Origin: Christensenella sp. UBA4636 | GTDB taxonomy: Bacteria > Bacillota > Clostridia > Christensenellales > Borkfalkiaceae | Assembly (NCBI GenBank): GCA_002405915.1 | Contig: DHMS01000033.1 | Span: forward strand, 129,748 to 193,747 | Direction of reading: 5' to 3' | DNA length: 64,000 nucleotides | Shown here: one piece after another, positions 34,259 to 43,006 of the stretch | How the letters are laid out: each line of letters starts with the position of its first letter | Position numbering within the stretch: position 1 is the first letter of the stretch | The notes under the pieces: generated by a model | What the model saw: the letters and a program-made list of their open reading frames with translations, nothing else | Databases searched by the model: none | What the model was told of the DNA's origin: nothing | Program-made: the position numbers and the translations under genes

Positions 34259-34936
34259 TTAAGCAAGCCTTGTCGGGAAAACTCTTATAACGATAGGCTT
34301 TTTCGCCGCGGAAGCGCACGCCGCGCCGGCTTGAGAAAGCCCGCCTACCGATAGTTTTTGCTCGTTCGCCCCGCTTTCTTTTGCCGCGGGTTTTACGGGA
34401 ATGTTTACGCGCGCCTTTCTCGGTCTGCCCCTTCTTTTGAAAAGGAAGGGGTTGTTTTCCGTTTCGTCCGCGCGTCCTATGCTTTCTACTAACGTACTGA
34501 GCCGACTGCGCTTATTTTCCGAAAACCTCTTCGCCCACGAATACTTGCCGTACTCCCTGTCAAAGCTTGCTTCGTCAAGACCGACGTAAGAAAGATATTC
34601 TTCTAACAAGGCTTCCGCGAGCGTTAATCTGCGGTAATAACCGCTCTTCGAAAACCTTTTTTCCTCTCCGCCTTTCGGCAATACGTTCAAATATCGATAC
34701 ATCAATATTTCGCGATAATCTTTTCCCAGCCTTTCAAGCACGACCTTCACTCTCTTTTTTAGCCACAGTAAATCTTCTTTCTCTTTTGCTTTTAACGAAA
34801 CCTCGTCGAATATTCCTTCGACGGATTTTTTAAAACAGAAACTTCTTACGCAAATCGTGCGTATTTCCTCGTTAATCGCTTCAACCCTCGAGTCGCACGA
34901 ACGGTAAAGCAGCAGAATTTTTTTTGAGTAACTCAT
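34259..34936 (-). CDS. Phage-type regulatory protein (sigma region 4 / ArpU-like helix-turn-helix)
   Basis: The protein has 225 residues. A central helical segment, VKVVLERLGKDYREILMYRY followed by KRFSKSGYYRRLTLAEALLE, looks like a sigma-70 region 4 or ArpU/RinA late-gene regulator. The C-terminal third is a low-complexity, Ala/Lys/Pro-rich tail (RRGRPRKARVNIPVKP, an AT-hook-like GRP). It shares the strand of the terminase operon, starts 1.5 kb upstream of terL, and has its own strong promoter and GGAGGAG site. It may activate the capsid operon, although a plus-strand gene lies between. Confidence 0.55.
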   Translation of the reverse strand: MSYSKKILLLYRSCDSRVEAINEEIRTICVRSFCFKKSVEGIFDEVSLKAKEKEDLLWLKKRVKVVLERLGKDYREILMYRYLNVLPKGGEEKRFSKSGYYRRLTLAEALLEEYLSYVGLDEASFDREYGKYSWAKRFSENKRSRLSTLVESIGRADETENNPFLFKRRGRPRKARVNIPVKPAAKESGANEQKLSVGGLSQAGAACASAAKKPIVIRVFPTRLA

Positions 34937-34983
34937 TGACTCCTCCGAAATTAAAAATTTGATTTCGTTCTCCTTGCACGCCT

Positions 34984-35012
34984 ATTATACCAAGCTTTTC
35001 ACCGAATTTCAA
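34984..35012 (-). promoter_or_regulatory. Promoter of the phage-type regulator
   Basis: TTGAAA (35012-35007), a 17-base spacer and TATAAT (34989-34984) form a near-perfect sigma-A promoter 48 bases before the ATG. Confidence 0.85.
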
Positions 35013-35130
35013 ACGTTAGTCCACTTTTTGAACAAAATAATTTTTAAGTAATTCAAAATTTCGCTTTTTATCGTCGATTTTACGGCAAAAATTTTTTTCG
35101 TTCACCCCCGAATTTTTCTCGGCACAAGTT

Positions 35131-35144
35131 CGAACATTTGTTCT
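35131..35144. promoter_or_regulatory. Candidate LexA (SOS) box
   Basis: CGAACATTTGTTCT matches the Gram-positive LexA consensus CGAAC-N4-GTTCG except at the final base. It lies about 120 bases upstream of the regulator -35 element, so it does not overlap either core promoter. A single short match can occur by chance. Confidence 0.4.
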
Positions 35145-35321
35145 ATTATTATTCTATCACAACTTTTTAAAAAATGCAACCGGTTTGTCCCACTTTTTTC
35201 AAAAAATTTTTTCAAGCGCGAAAACGTTAGCGATAATGCGGAATTTTGCGAGCAAGGCAATGAAGAAAAAACAAAAAATTGCGTAAAATAAAAAAAATTC
35301 GGGTAAATCGCGCTAAAAAAA

Positions 35322-35351
35322 TTGTCGTTTTATGGTGTATTATGATATACT
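35322..35351 (+). promoter_or_regulatory. Promoter of the 835-residue secreted protein
   Basis: TTGTCG (35322-35327), an 18-base spacer and TATACT (35346-35351) lie 29 bases before the ATG. The ribosome site is weak (ATGGTGAA). Confidence 0.65.
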
Positions 35352-35380
35352 ATTAGTTATCAAAAATATTATGGTGAAAC

Positions 35381-37888
35381 ATGAAACGGACTATTTCTTT
35401 TATCCTCTCCCTCGCAAGCTTATTTTTGATTGTCGGAGGGGCTTACGACTTACAAATAAATAAAAAAACGACCGAGGCGCACGCCTTAGAACGGGTTTCG
35501 ACTTCCGTTATCTCCCCCGCCTCGTACCCGGAATACCTCGAACTTTCCTCCCCCGTTGACGTTTTCGTCGACGGAGAACCTACCGACGGCGACTACGTTT
35601 TAGCCATAGCCGAACCGCACAAAATCTTCGTCTACAAAAACGGCGTTTACACAAGCTATCCGCTTACCGAGTACACCGTGTCTAAGCTTGCCGTGTTCGG
35701 CGATTACGTAATCTTCCTTTCAAGCTCGGGCATCTACTATTTTTCGACCGAAACGCCCGCGGAAAGCTTTGAAGTTATAGATTCCGGCGTGAAATCGGCA
35801 AACAGTTTCGTTTTGACGGCAAGCCTCTTAATAGTCAACCCGTCGAGCGAAATACGCTCTTACGAAGTCGTAACTGCAGAAACTTCCCTTCAATTTATTC
35901 CTAAAAACTCTTCGAGCCTTAATTACACGCCCTCGTGCTTGGCTTACGACAACGGCAGCACCTATTACTTTTTCGAAAAGACTTTAAGGCGTTTTTCAAT
36001 GGACACGCCCGTTGAAATCGCGCGAAATTTGAAAGAGCCGCGTTACGCGGTCGCAGGCAACGGTTACGTTTATTTTTCTTCGGCGGACGGCATTTACGCC
36101 GTAGACCTCGCCACGGGAAAAGCCCCCGCAGACCCCATTGTGCCGACAAGCTCCGTAAACGCCCTTTCAAGCCTCGTTTCGCCCCAAGGTCTATTCCTTT
36201 ACGGCAAGTCGCTTTACATATGCGACAGTTCGATTGACGCCGTAATGGTAATAAATATCGATACAAACGAGTTTACGAATTTCGCGATAACCGCGCGCGG
36301 AGATTTGCCCAACAGAGTGACCTCTCAACCCAAAGCAATCGCCGCAAACGACTTGTCGCTTTTTATCCTCGACGATTCGCAAGTTAAAATTTACGATTTG
36401 AACGCAAAAACTTTCACCGCCGAAAAATTAGAAGGCGTAGGCGGAAGCGACAAAATCGCCGCGACCGCTTCCTCTCTTTTGGTAGCCTCGGGCGACGATT
36501 TAAACCTTTTCAAGCTAAATCAATCGGGAACATACGAACGCGCGGAAATTTTAAGCGACACGGCAAACTACCGCAACGTTACGGCGATTTGCGCGTACGA
36601 CAAGAATTTTTATTTTATAAACAACGAGCTTTTAGACAGCGTTTCCCATGCGGTTATTTACGAAGTCGACGTTACCACCCGCACGATAAAACGCCTTGCA
36701 GACATCAAAGGCACGGGCGAGCTTATAACTTCCGACGTGTTCGGTCGCCTTTACGCCACCGTTTATTCCAACGGCGAATATAAAGTTTTCGGCAGCGAAG
36801 AAAACGTTTTCACCGAAAACGGCTTGCTCCTTTCGACTACAGTAAAACCGTTAGCCTCTTTCGTCGATATCGAGGGCACCGTGTTTTTACTCTCGGAAGC
36901 AAATAAAATAACGGCGGTAACGACCGACAAAACTTCCACGAAGACGGAATACGAACTCTCCCTTTCTCAAAACTTGCCAGCCTTAACCGCGCTCGACGCT
37001 TGCCTCGTTCCCGCTTCCGACAAAACCTTTTTCCTTTATAAAGGCTTCGTCCTCACGGCTTCGACCTCTCTTAACGTTGCCACCCCCGAAAAGCTTTCCG
37101 TTCCCGAAGATTATTCGGTCGAACTCAACAAAAAGCCCGAAAAGGTATCGATAGCCGAAAACGCCCGCTATTTCGGCGTAGACCTTGCAAAGACCGCCGA
37201 AAAGAACGTTTTCGAATACGTCGGCTACGGCGCGGAAGAAACCGAAAAGGAATATCTCTTGCTTGCCGAAACCGACCGTTACGCATTAGTTACGAGCAAC
37301 GAAAAATCCGCCGTCGTCCGCAAAGACGATATCATCAAAATTTCCGACGGCATAACCGAAAAGAAAGGTAAATATTACCTCGTAACGGACGTAAACGCCT
37401 ACTCTTACCCCGTCGCCCGCGACCCCTTCGCCAAGTTTTGTTTAAGCTACAACGAGCAAATCGAAGCGTTAGGCACAATCGCCTTGAACGGCAAAAGCTT
37501 CACTCTCGTAAAGCGCGGCGAGGACGAGGGCTACGTTCCCTCCTCGATGCTCAAATCGGCAATCGCGGCGGACTCCACCCCACACGAATATTACACGGCG
37601 GCGGTAGGCAGAAGCGGCGCAAAAGTTTATTCCGACGAAGCCTTAACCGAAGAAGTAGGCTTTTTTAACCCATCAACGGATATTTTCGTTTTAAAAGACG
37701 ACGGCAAAATCGCCGCCGTTCTATACGAAGGCAAGGTTTGCTATCTCGACTCCACGCTCCTAAAACCGCACGGCTATTACGCTATAAGGTATCTTTTAGT
37801 CGTCGTAATCTTAGTTTTCGCCCTCTTCTCCACGGGCTACTATCTCATCAAAACCCGCGTGTTCAAAAAGAAGAACGAAGAAGCCTAA
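35381..37888 (+). CDS. Large secreted beta-propeller/SH3 protein with C-terminal membrane anchor
   Basis: The protein has 835 residues. A signal peptide (RTISFILSLASLFLIVGGAY) is followed by about 550 residues of repeating beta blades with YVYFSSADGIYAVDL and LFLYGKSLYICDSS patterns, typical of a beta-propeller of NHL or WD-like type. Then come SH3-like segments (VNAYSYPVARDPFAKF, EDEGYVPSSMLKS, GAKVYSDEALTEEV), a membrane segment at about residues 802-825 and a basic tail. It probably sits on the outer face of the membrane. It shares its final architecture with the gene at 33487. Function unknown. Confidence 0.8.
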   Translation: MKRTISFILSLASLFLIVGGAYDLQINKKTTEAHALERVSTSVISPASYPEYLELSSPVDVFVDGEPTDGDYVLAIAEPHKIFVYKNGVYTSYPLTEYTVSKLAVFGDYVIFLSSSGIYYFSTETPAESFEVIDSGVKSANSFVLTASLLIVNPSSEIRSYEVVTAETSLQFIPKNSSSLNYTPSCLAYDNGSTYYFFEKTLRRFSMDTPVEIARNLKEPRYAVAGNGYVYFSSADGIYAVDLATGKAPADPIVPTSSVNALSSLVSPQGLFLYGKSLYICDSSIDAVMVINIDTNEFTNFAITARGDLPNRVTSQPKAIAANDLSLFILDDSQVKIYDLNAKTFTAEKLEGVGGSDKIAATASSLLVASGDDLNLFKLNQSGTYERAEILSDTANYRNVTAICAYDKNFYFINNELLDSVSHAVIYEVDVTTRTIKRLADIKGTGELITSDVFGRLYATVYSNGEYKVFGSEENVFTENGLLLSTTVKPLASFVDIEGTVFLLSEANKITAVTTDKTSTKTEYELSLSQNLPALTALDACLVPASDKTFFLYKGFVLTASTSLNVATPEKLSVPEDYSVELNKKPEKVSIAENARYFGVDLAKTAEKNVFEYVGYGAEETEKEYLLLAETDRYALVTSNEKSAVVRKDDIIKISDGITEKKGKYYLVTDVNAYSYPVARDPFAKFCLSYNEQIEALGTIALNGKSFTLVKRGEDEGYVPSSMLKSAIAADSTPHEYYTAAVGRSGAKVYSDEALTEEVGFFNPSTDIFVLKDDGKIAAVLYEGKVCYLDSTLLKPHGYYAIRYLLVVVILVFALFSTGYYLIKTRVFKKKNEEA

Positions 37889-37897
37889 ACGTAAAAA

Positions 37898-37921
37898 CTT
37901 GCAGGGGGTACCCCCTGCAAG
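37898..37921. repeat. Perfect 24-bp palindrome
   Basis: CTTGCAGGGGGT followed directly by its complement, with no loop, 10 bases after the stop of the secreted-protein gene. No T-run follows, so it is an imperfect terminator candidate. It could extrude as a cruciform. Confidence 0.8.
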
Positions 37922-37999
37922 CCTAAATTTAAAAAATTATATTTCTGTAAATTCTTTTTTTCAGAAACTACACCCCAACATTTAACAAAGAACCAAAAG

Positions 38000-38056
38000 G
38001 GTTCTATAATAAAAGTTGAGGTGTTTTTTTTGCGCCCCAACTTTTATTATAGAACC
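38000..38056. terminator. Long 22-bp stem, probable bidirectional terminator
   Basis: GGTTCTATAATAAAAGTTG heads a 22-base arm (38000-38021) whose complement (38035-38056) has a single mismatch. The loop includes a T8 run, and TGTTTTT follows. It lies between convergent genes. The stem is AT-rich and far longer than a normal terminator. Confidence 0.7.
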
Positions 38057-38067
38057 TGTTTTTCTCA

Positions 38068-38102
38068 AAAAAATCGCCTTTCCCGTAAGAAAGACGATTT
38101 TT
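38068..38102. terminator. Terminator of the beta-helix lipoprotein gene
   Basis: AAAAATCG and CGATTTTT close a hairpin with inner CTTTC/GAAAG pairing, with A and T runs on both sides, 24 bases beyond the minus-strand stop at 38127. Confidence 0.85.
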
Positions 38103-38126
38103 CAATGCTATTTAGTTACTTTTTAT

Positions 38127-39800
38127 TTACTTCCCGCAGAAAAAGCCTAAGGCGTTCGAATACGGGTTGCCGAAAAAGTCCTTGACTTGGTTGACTTCTC
38201 GCGCCATGCCGAACGCGGGAGAAGAAGATTTTAACTTAAAGTTGTCGGCAAAGCTTCTGCCCGTGCGCGCCGCCACGTCGGAATCGGAATACGCGGAGAC
38301 AAACTGCGGGTCGACGTACAAGCCGTCCGTGTTAGCCGTCTTAAACGCCTCTAAATTCGATATTTTGCCGTTAGCCGAGGAATAAACCAAGTTGTTGCTT
38401 ACAAGCGCGTTTTTAGTGTCTGCAATCTCGAATTTTGCGTTTGCGGACATATTGTAAATAATGTTGTTGTAAAATTCGAAGTTGCGCTCTCCGTTGCTCT
38501 TCAAGATAATCGGAGAAGTTTCCGCAGAAATTACGAACGTATTGTTGTAAAGCGAAACGTTCTTCGCCTCATAGTTAATGTAAACTATGCCCTTGTTGCC
38601 GTAATCGTGAACGGAAAGATTGTATCTTACCGTAACTTTATCGGCAACGCCCCGGTCGTTCAAAGTCGTGCAGTTCAAAAACAAGCCGAAAGCGTTGTCA
38701 TGGCTGTAATTGTACTGCCAAACGGTATCGCGGCTCTGCAAGTCCGCGTCAAGCATGCAGCCGTCTTGAAGCGTAACCCCGTCGGCTTTCGCCTTCGCGC
38801 GATTGAAATAGCCTTCGTTGTATTCGATAACCGTACCCGAAACATAAGAAGTGCAGATAGTGTTGCCCGAAACGCACTTTATAGCCGTTTCGTACATAAC
38901 GTTGCCCTTTATCTTGCCGCCGGCAAGGTTGCGCGCGAATATGGCGTTTTTGCCGATATAGCAAATCTCGTTGTTTTCGATATTTACGTTAAGGTAGGAA
39001 AATTTTTCAAAATCGTCGGAATAAGGCGAAACTTTCGTGGTGCCGCTTGCCGTTTGCGGTCTGTACCAAGTGGCGATACCTACGTTTTCGACGTTTTTTA
39101 TCTTGTTTCCTACGATATTAAGCCCGTCGTATCTGCCGTAGCCGTCGAGCGACCAAACGTGTATGCCGCCCGTAACTTTTGACGGCATGCTCATACCGCT
39201 GTTCGCCGCGTCGGTTATGCCGTGTATGTCGTGAATGTATAAGTTTCTTATCGTAATGTCGCGATAAGTGACTACTTCCTTTTTGCCTTCGGGGTTTGTT
39301 GCGTTGATAAGCACGCCCCTACGGTCGCCTTCTTCGGTCTCTTCGTCGTAAATTTCTAAATTTTCAACCGTAAGATATTCGCAATTTTCGATATAAATAA
39401 CGCCGCTTCCCGATAAATTCGCACCGTTTATCTTGGGCTTTGGCAAGCTTTCGTCGCCGTAAGCGGTAATTAAAACTTCAGCAACTTCGGTACCTTTTAC
39501 GTTTTTGAGTTGAAGTCCGCCGTTAAAAATCGAACCGCGCTTCAAGCCTATTTTATCTCCCGGCTTAATGTCGATCAGCTCGATACCGGTCAAGTCGCTG
39601 AAAGGCTTTTCTTTGCTTCCGTCGGCGTCGTCCAACGTCGACGTAGAGTCAAAGTAGTAAGTCATTTTTTGCTCGGTTTCTCCGCCGTTATCACCCGAGG
39701 ACGAATCGCCGTTCGGACCGTCTCCGACGCACCCGACAAGTGCAAACGCAATAACAAAGGCGCAAACCGCAGCAAGTATTTTTGATAACAAATTTTTCAT
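38127..39800 (-). CDS. Right-handed beta-helix lipoprotein
   Basis: The protein has 557 residues. The N-terminus is a lipoprotein signal (AFVIAFALVGC, Cys24 lipidation), then a Ser/Gly linker. The body is a parallel beta-helix with repeated Asn-rich coils (NIVGNKIKNVENVGIA, NVNIENNEICYIGKNAIF, NVSLYNNTFVIS, FEFYNNIIYNM), as in polysaccharide lyases and carbohydrate-binding pectate-lyase-like proteins. The final 60 residues look like the cap (PQFVSAYSDSD, FFGNPYSNALGFF). It would be anchored outside the membrane and act on or bind plant or host polysaccharide. It lies downstream of the GH3 gene in the same direction. Substrate unknown. Confidence 0.85.
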   Translation of the reverse strand: MKNLLSKILAAVCAFVIAFALVGCVGDGPNGDSSSGDNGGETEQKMTYYFDSTSTLDDADGSKEKPFSDLTGIELIDIKPGDKIGLKRGSIFNGGLQLKNVKGTEVAEVLITAYGDESLPKPKINGANLSGSGVIYIENCEYLTVENLEIYDEETEEGDRRGVLINATNPEGKKEVVTYRDITIRNLYIHDIHGITDAANSGMSMPSKVTGGIHVWSLDGYGRYDGLNIVGNKIKNVENVGIATWYRPQTASGTTKVSPYSDDFEKFSYLNVNIENNEICYIGKNAIFARNLAGGKIKGNVMYETAIKCVSGNTICTSYVSGTVIEYNEGYFNRAKAKADGVTLQDGCMLDADLQSRDTVWQYNYSHDNAFGLFLNCTTLNDRGVADKVTVRYNLSVHDYGNKGIVYINYEAKNVSLYNNTFVISAETSPIILKSNGERNFEFYNNIIYNMSANAKFEIADTKNALVSNNLVYSSANGKISNLEAFKTANTDGLYVDPQFVSAYSDSDVAARTGRSFADNFKLKSSSPAFGMAREVNQVKDFFGNPYSNALGFFCGK

Positions 39801-39928
39801 TTTTACCTCTATTCGTGTATTATTTTTTTAAAGCGATTAACAGCTTTTCCGAAATAACGCGCCCGCCCGATATTTTTTTGTCGGTTACGGACGCGTAAAA
39901 AGGAAGATATAGTAGAGTAAGCTAATTG

Positions 39929-42900
39929 TTAAGCGTTTTCAGTCGTCTTTTTGGCAAACGGGAGCTTATCCCAAACGCTCGTTAAGATAAACGCGACGGC
40001 GGTTAACCCGAAGATAATGCCGAACACTACCTGAACGACGCCTACGGCGTTCATCCAAGCGGGTGTAATCGTTATATAACGAGTGCTTGCCGTTACGCCG
40101 TTCATTGCGTAAGAATTGACGACAACGTAAAGTATTTTATGCGCTTCTTCTCTCATGGCATTAGCAAGCTTGCCGTAACCCGTTTTGTATTGATTGAGCG
40201 GAGAGTCTGCCGCACTCTTAACCGCCAAGTCGCCGTCGGGGAGAGCCGAGCCGCCCAAAATTCCGCCGGCTAAGTCCATATAGTTAGACTGCCAATAGTC
40301 GGAAACGGCAAAACCTTTCATACCGAATTCGTTGCGAAGAACGGTATTGATAAAGCCGTGCTGGCTCGTCCAGTCAACGCCGATACGATTAAAGCCCGTC
40401 ATAACGTTTTCCGCGCCGCCTTCGATAATACCTATTTCGAAAGGCTTCAAGTAAATTTCTCTTATCGTCTGCTCGTTCGCCCAGGTGTTCACGCCCTCAC
40501 GGTTGTGTTCCTGTTCGTTCAAAACGGCATGTTTTAGGTAAACGTAAATGCCTTTTTCTCTTATGCCGCGAATTTCCGCCGCGGTTGTTTTACCGGACAA
40601 AAATCCGTCCTCGGAATAATATTCGAAAGCTCTGCCGTTGTACGCGCCACGGTGAATGTTCGCGCCCGGTCCGTACAATCCGGAGTAACCAGCCCAGAGG
40701 CAGTCCTCGCCGATAGCGTTGCCGAGTTCTTCGATAAGTTCCTCGTTCATCGTCGCAGCCATGAGTGCGGCGCAAGGATAAGCAACCGGCGAAGTGTCTT
40801 TGTCGGGGTCGTCGTAAAGGAACGCATATCTGAGTTCCGCAACGCCTGCGTTGGAAGAATATCTGTATGCGTCCTCGCCCGCGCTCGTCGCGCCTACGGG
40901 TCCGAGCGCGCCGTTGCCGTCGATGGTTTCGGTTTTTATTTCCAAGCCCCAGGTTTTTCTAAGTCCGTTGGAAAGAAGCATAACGGTATCTTCCCAAGTA
41001 AGCTGGTCGAGAATTTCTTCCCATCTTTCGTCGTCGTATTCTACTTTTTCAAGCTTGCCGTCTTTTATCGAAAGGAGCGAGCCGAGAGTCTTGTCGTATG
41101 TGCCGTCGCCGTAAGTCGGGTAAGCAACGTCGTCTTTTTGTAGCTTGGTCGAGCCTTTTGCCGCGTCGGACGCCATTTTAGCGGTAGCCGTAACCTTAAC
41201 TTCGTTGTTTAATCTTTCGTGAGTTTTTGTCAAGCCCAATTTGACCGTGCCTTCCCAGTTGCTTCTCGTCATGTAAGTAACGGAGTTACTGCCCTTGCCT
41301 TCGTAACGGTTAAGGTCCGCGTCGTCGAAAGCGTTGGTTATTTTATTGCCGGTAGCCGCGGACGTAGCGTAGGTTTTGTCGTCGAAAGTCTTAGCAAATT
41401 TCTTCGTCATCGACGTTTCGCCGTCGTCCGTCATGCCGTCGGACTTCTTTTTACCCTTAGCGGCTAAAACGTTGTTTACTGCTTCGTGCGCGTTCTTGGC
41501 GGCGGTGAAGTAATAATCGCCCGCATCAAGGATATAAGTTTTTGCTTTATTCGAGTCGTAAGAAGCAAGTTCGCTGCCCTTTATTTCGATAGTAACGGGT
41601 TGGCTTGCGCCCGGCGCGAGTTCTTCGGTTTTTGCAAACCCCGCAAAATCGATTGCCGATTTTTCAATGCCGTTTTGCTTGTCGTAATCGGTATAAGGCT
41701 TCTGCAAGTAAATCTGCACCGCCTCTTTACCCTTGCTGTTGCCTACGTTTTTAACGGTGACTTTCGCCGTGTAAACGTCGGTTTTTTCGTTGTATTCGAC
41801 GTCGAAATCGTAATATTCGAATTCCGTATAGCTAAGTCCGAAGCCGAACGGGTATTTGACTACTTCGTTATAATTGAACGTTCCCGCGTTCGCCGTCTTC
41901 AAAACGGAATCTTCGTAACGCGTTTCGGTGTAGCGATAGCCGTTGTAAATGCCTTCCTGGTAAACGAGGTATTTTGTCGACTTAATGCCGCCCGGTACCG
42001 TTTCGCCCGCGTTCGCGAATTCGCCGAAGTTAGCGTATACGGGGTTAAAGTAATGTTCTACCCAATAAGTGTCGGTGAGCTTGCCGCTCGGGCTTACTCC
42101 GGTTAAAATCTTGCCGATACCTCTCGTACCGGTCGCGCCGCCTTCGCCTACCCACAAAACGGCGTCTATGCCGTATTCGGCGTTGTCTACGTAGTCGCAC
42201 TGAACTTGGTTAACGGAGTTCAAAAGGATAACTATTTTTTTGATTTTTCCCGAATCTTTAAGGGATTTCATTCCTTTAAGCACGGAAATTTCGTTGGGAG
42301 AAAGTTCAAGATAATCGCCGTTCGTCGTGTCGGAAGAAGAGCCGCCGTTCATGTAAAGGTCGGTTGCCTCCGTGCCGTAACGCGAAAGAACGAATATGCC
42401 CGCTTCCGCCGCTTCGTCTCTGCCCGAGCCGATAGCGTTCCAAGGAACGTCCTTAATAGCATAAGTAGCCTTATCCGAGCTTGTGTTGCTGTTATGGTCG
42501 GCTTTGTATTGAACGTTATCCGCGTTTGCCGTGTAGAAGTTCCAGAGTGCTTCGTTTACGACAAGTCCCGCTTCGGTAAGCCCGTCTTTCAAGCTCAGAT
42601 TTTCCGCGCGTTTAGCAAGCGAAGAACCGCCGCCCTGATAAATATAGTTAACGGAGTTGATGCTGTAAAGATTGACTTTCGCGCCGGAAGACAAAGGCAA
42701 CGCCTTTGCGCCGTTTACTTCGTCGTTTTTAAGCAAAACAGCACCTTCTTCAGTGACTTTTGCTACGACTTCGTTTGCGTTTTCTTTAAGTTCCGCTATG
42801 CTTTCGTAATCGGACTTATAGTAAAGAGTATCCTCGTCCTCATCGTCTGCGGTTATTTTTTCCTGCGTTTTTACGTTAAAAATAGCGTTTATCTGCCCCG

Positions 42901-43006
42901 CCGCGTCGGGAGAGAGCATAATGTTGCCGCCGACGAGAATAATACCGAACAGTACGGCGAACATGTTAAAGAGTATCTTTGATAATAATTTATAAACCTT
43001 TTTCAT
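39929..43006 (-). CDS. Membrane-anchored glycoside hydrolase family 3 protein with reversed domain order
   Basis: The protein has 1025 residues. A membrane segment at about residues 5-30 is followed by the GH3 alpha/beta C-domain (EGAVLLKNDEVNG, LWVGEGGATGTRGIG, YPFGFGLSYTEF), a fibronectin-like module (VKNVGNSKGKEAVQIYLQKP), and only then the GH3 TIM-barrel domain (GPGANIHRGAYNGRAFEYYSED, GFAVSDYWQ with nucleophile Asp at about 903). A second membrane segment lies near residues 982-1006. Most GH3 enzymes have the barrel first. The reversed order is known in some rumen Clostridia beta-glucosidases. Overlaps the upstream small membrane-protein gene by ATGA, so the two are co-translated. It probably cleaves beta-glucosides or xylosides at the cell surface. 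Confidence 0.9.
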   Translation of the reverse strand: MKKVYKLLSKILFNMFAVLFGIILVGGNIMLSPDAAGQINAIFNVKTQEKITADDEDEDTLYYKSDYESIAELKENANEVVAKVTEEGAVLLKNDEVNGAKALPLSSGAKVNLYSINSVNYIYQGGGSSLAKRAENLSLKDGLTEAGLVVNEALWNFYTANADNVQYKADHNSNTSSDKATYAIKDVPWNAIGSGRDEAAEAGIFVLSRYGTEATDLYMNGGSSSDTTNGDYLELSPNEISVLKGMKSLKDSGKIKKIVILLNSVNQVQCDYVDNAEYGIDAVLWVGEGGATGTRGIGKILTGVSPSGKLTDTYWVEHYFNPVYANFGEFANAGETVPGGIKSTKYLVYQEGIYNGYRYTETRYEDSVLKTANAGTFNYNEVVKYPFGFGLSYTEFEYYDFDVEYNEKTDVYTAKVTVKNVGNSKGKEAVQIYLQKPYTDYDKQNGIEKSAIDFAGFAKTEELAPGASQPVTIEIKGSELASYDSNKAKTYILDAGDYYFTAAKNAHEAVNNVLAAKGKKKSDGMTDDGETSMTKKFAKTFDDKTYATSAATGNKITNAFDDADLNRYEGKGSNSVTYMTRSNWEGTVKLGLTKTHERLNNEVKVTATAKMASDAAKGSTKLQKDDVAYPTYGDGTYDKTLGSLLSIKDGKLEKVEYDDERWEEILDQLTWEDTVMLLSNGLRKTWGLEIKTETIDGNGALGPVGATSAGEDAYRYSSNAGVAELRYAFLYDDPDKDTSPVAYPCAALMAATMNEELIEELGNAIGEDCLWAGYSGLYGPGANIHRGAYNGRAFEYYSEDGFLSGKTTAAEIRGIREKGIYVYLKHAVLNEQEHNREGVNTWANEQTIREIYLKPFEIGIIEGGAENVMTGFNRIGVDWTSQHGFINTVLRNEFGMKGFAVSDYWQSNYMDLAGGILGGSALPDGDLAVKSAADSPLNQYKTGYGKLANAMREEAHKILYVVVNSYAMNGVTASTRYITITPAWMNAVGVVQVVFGIIFGLTAVAFILTSVWDKLPFAKKTTENA

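Larger units (their letters stand above)
34937..35380. other. 444-bp divergent intergenic region
   Basis: AT-rich, between the phage-type regulator (minus) and the 835-residue secreted protein (plus). It holds the regulator promoter (34984-35012), a LexA-box-like sequence (35131-35144) and the plus promoter (35322-35351). No open frame with a ribosome site is seen. Confidence 0.7.

Noticed and set aside
23676..34936. Complete inducible prophage
   Set aside because: No integrase, repressor, replication, lysis or att sites could be seen, so only a structural module is claimed.
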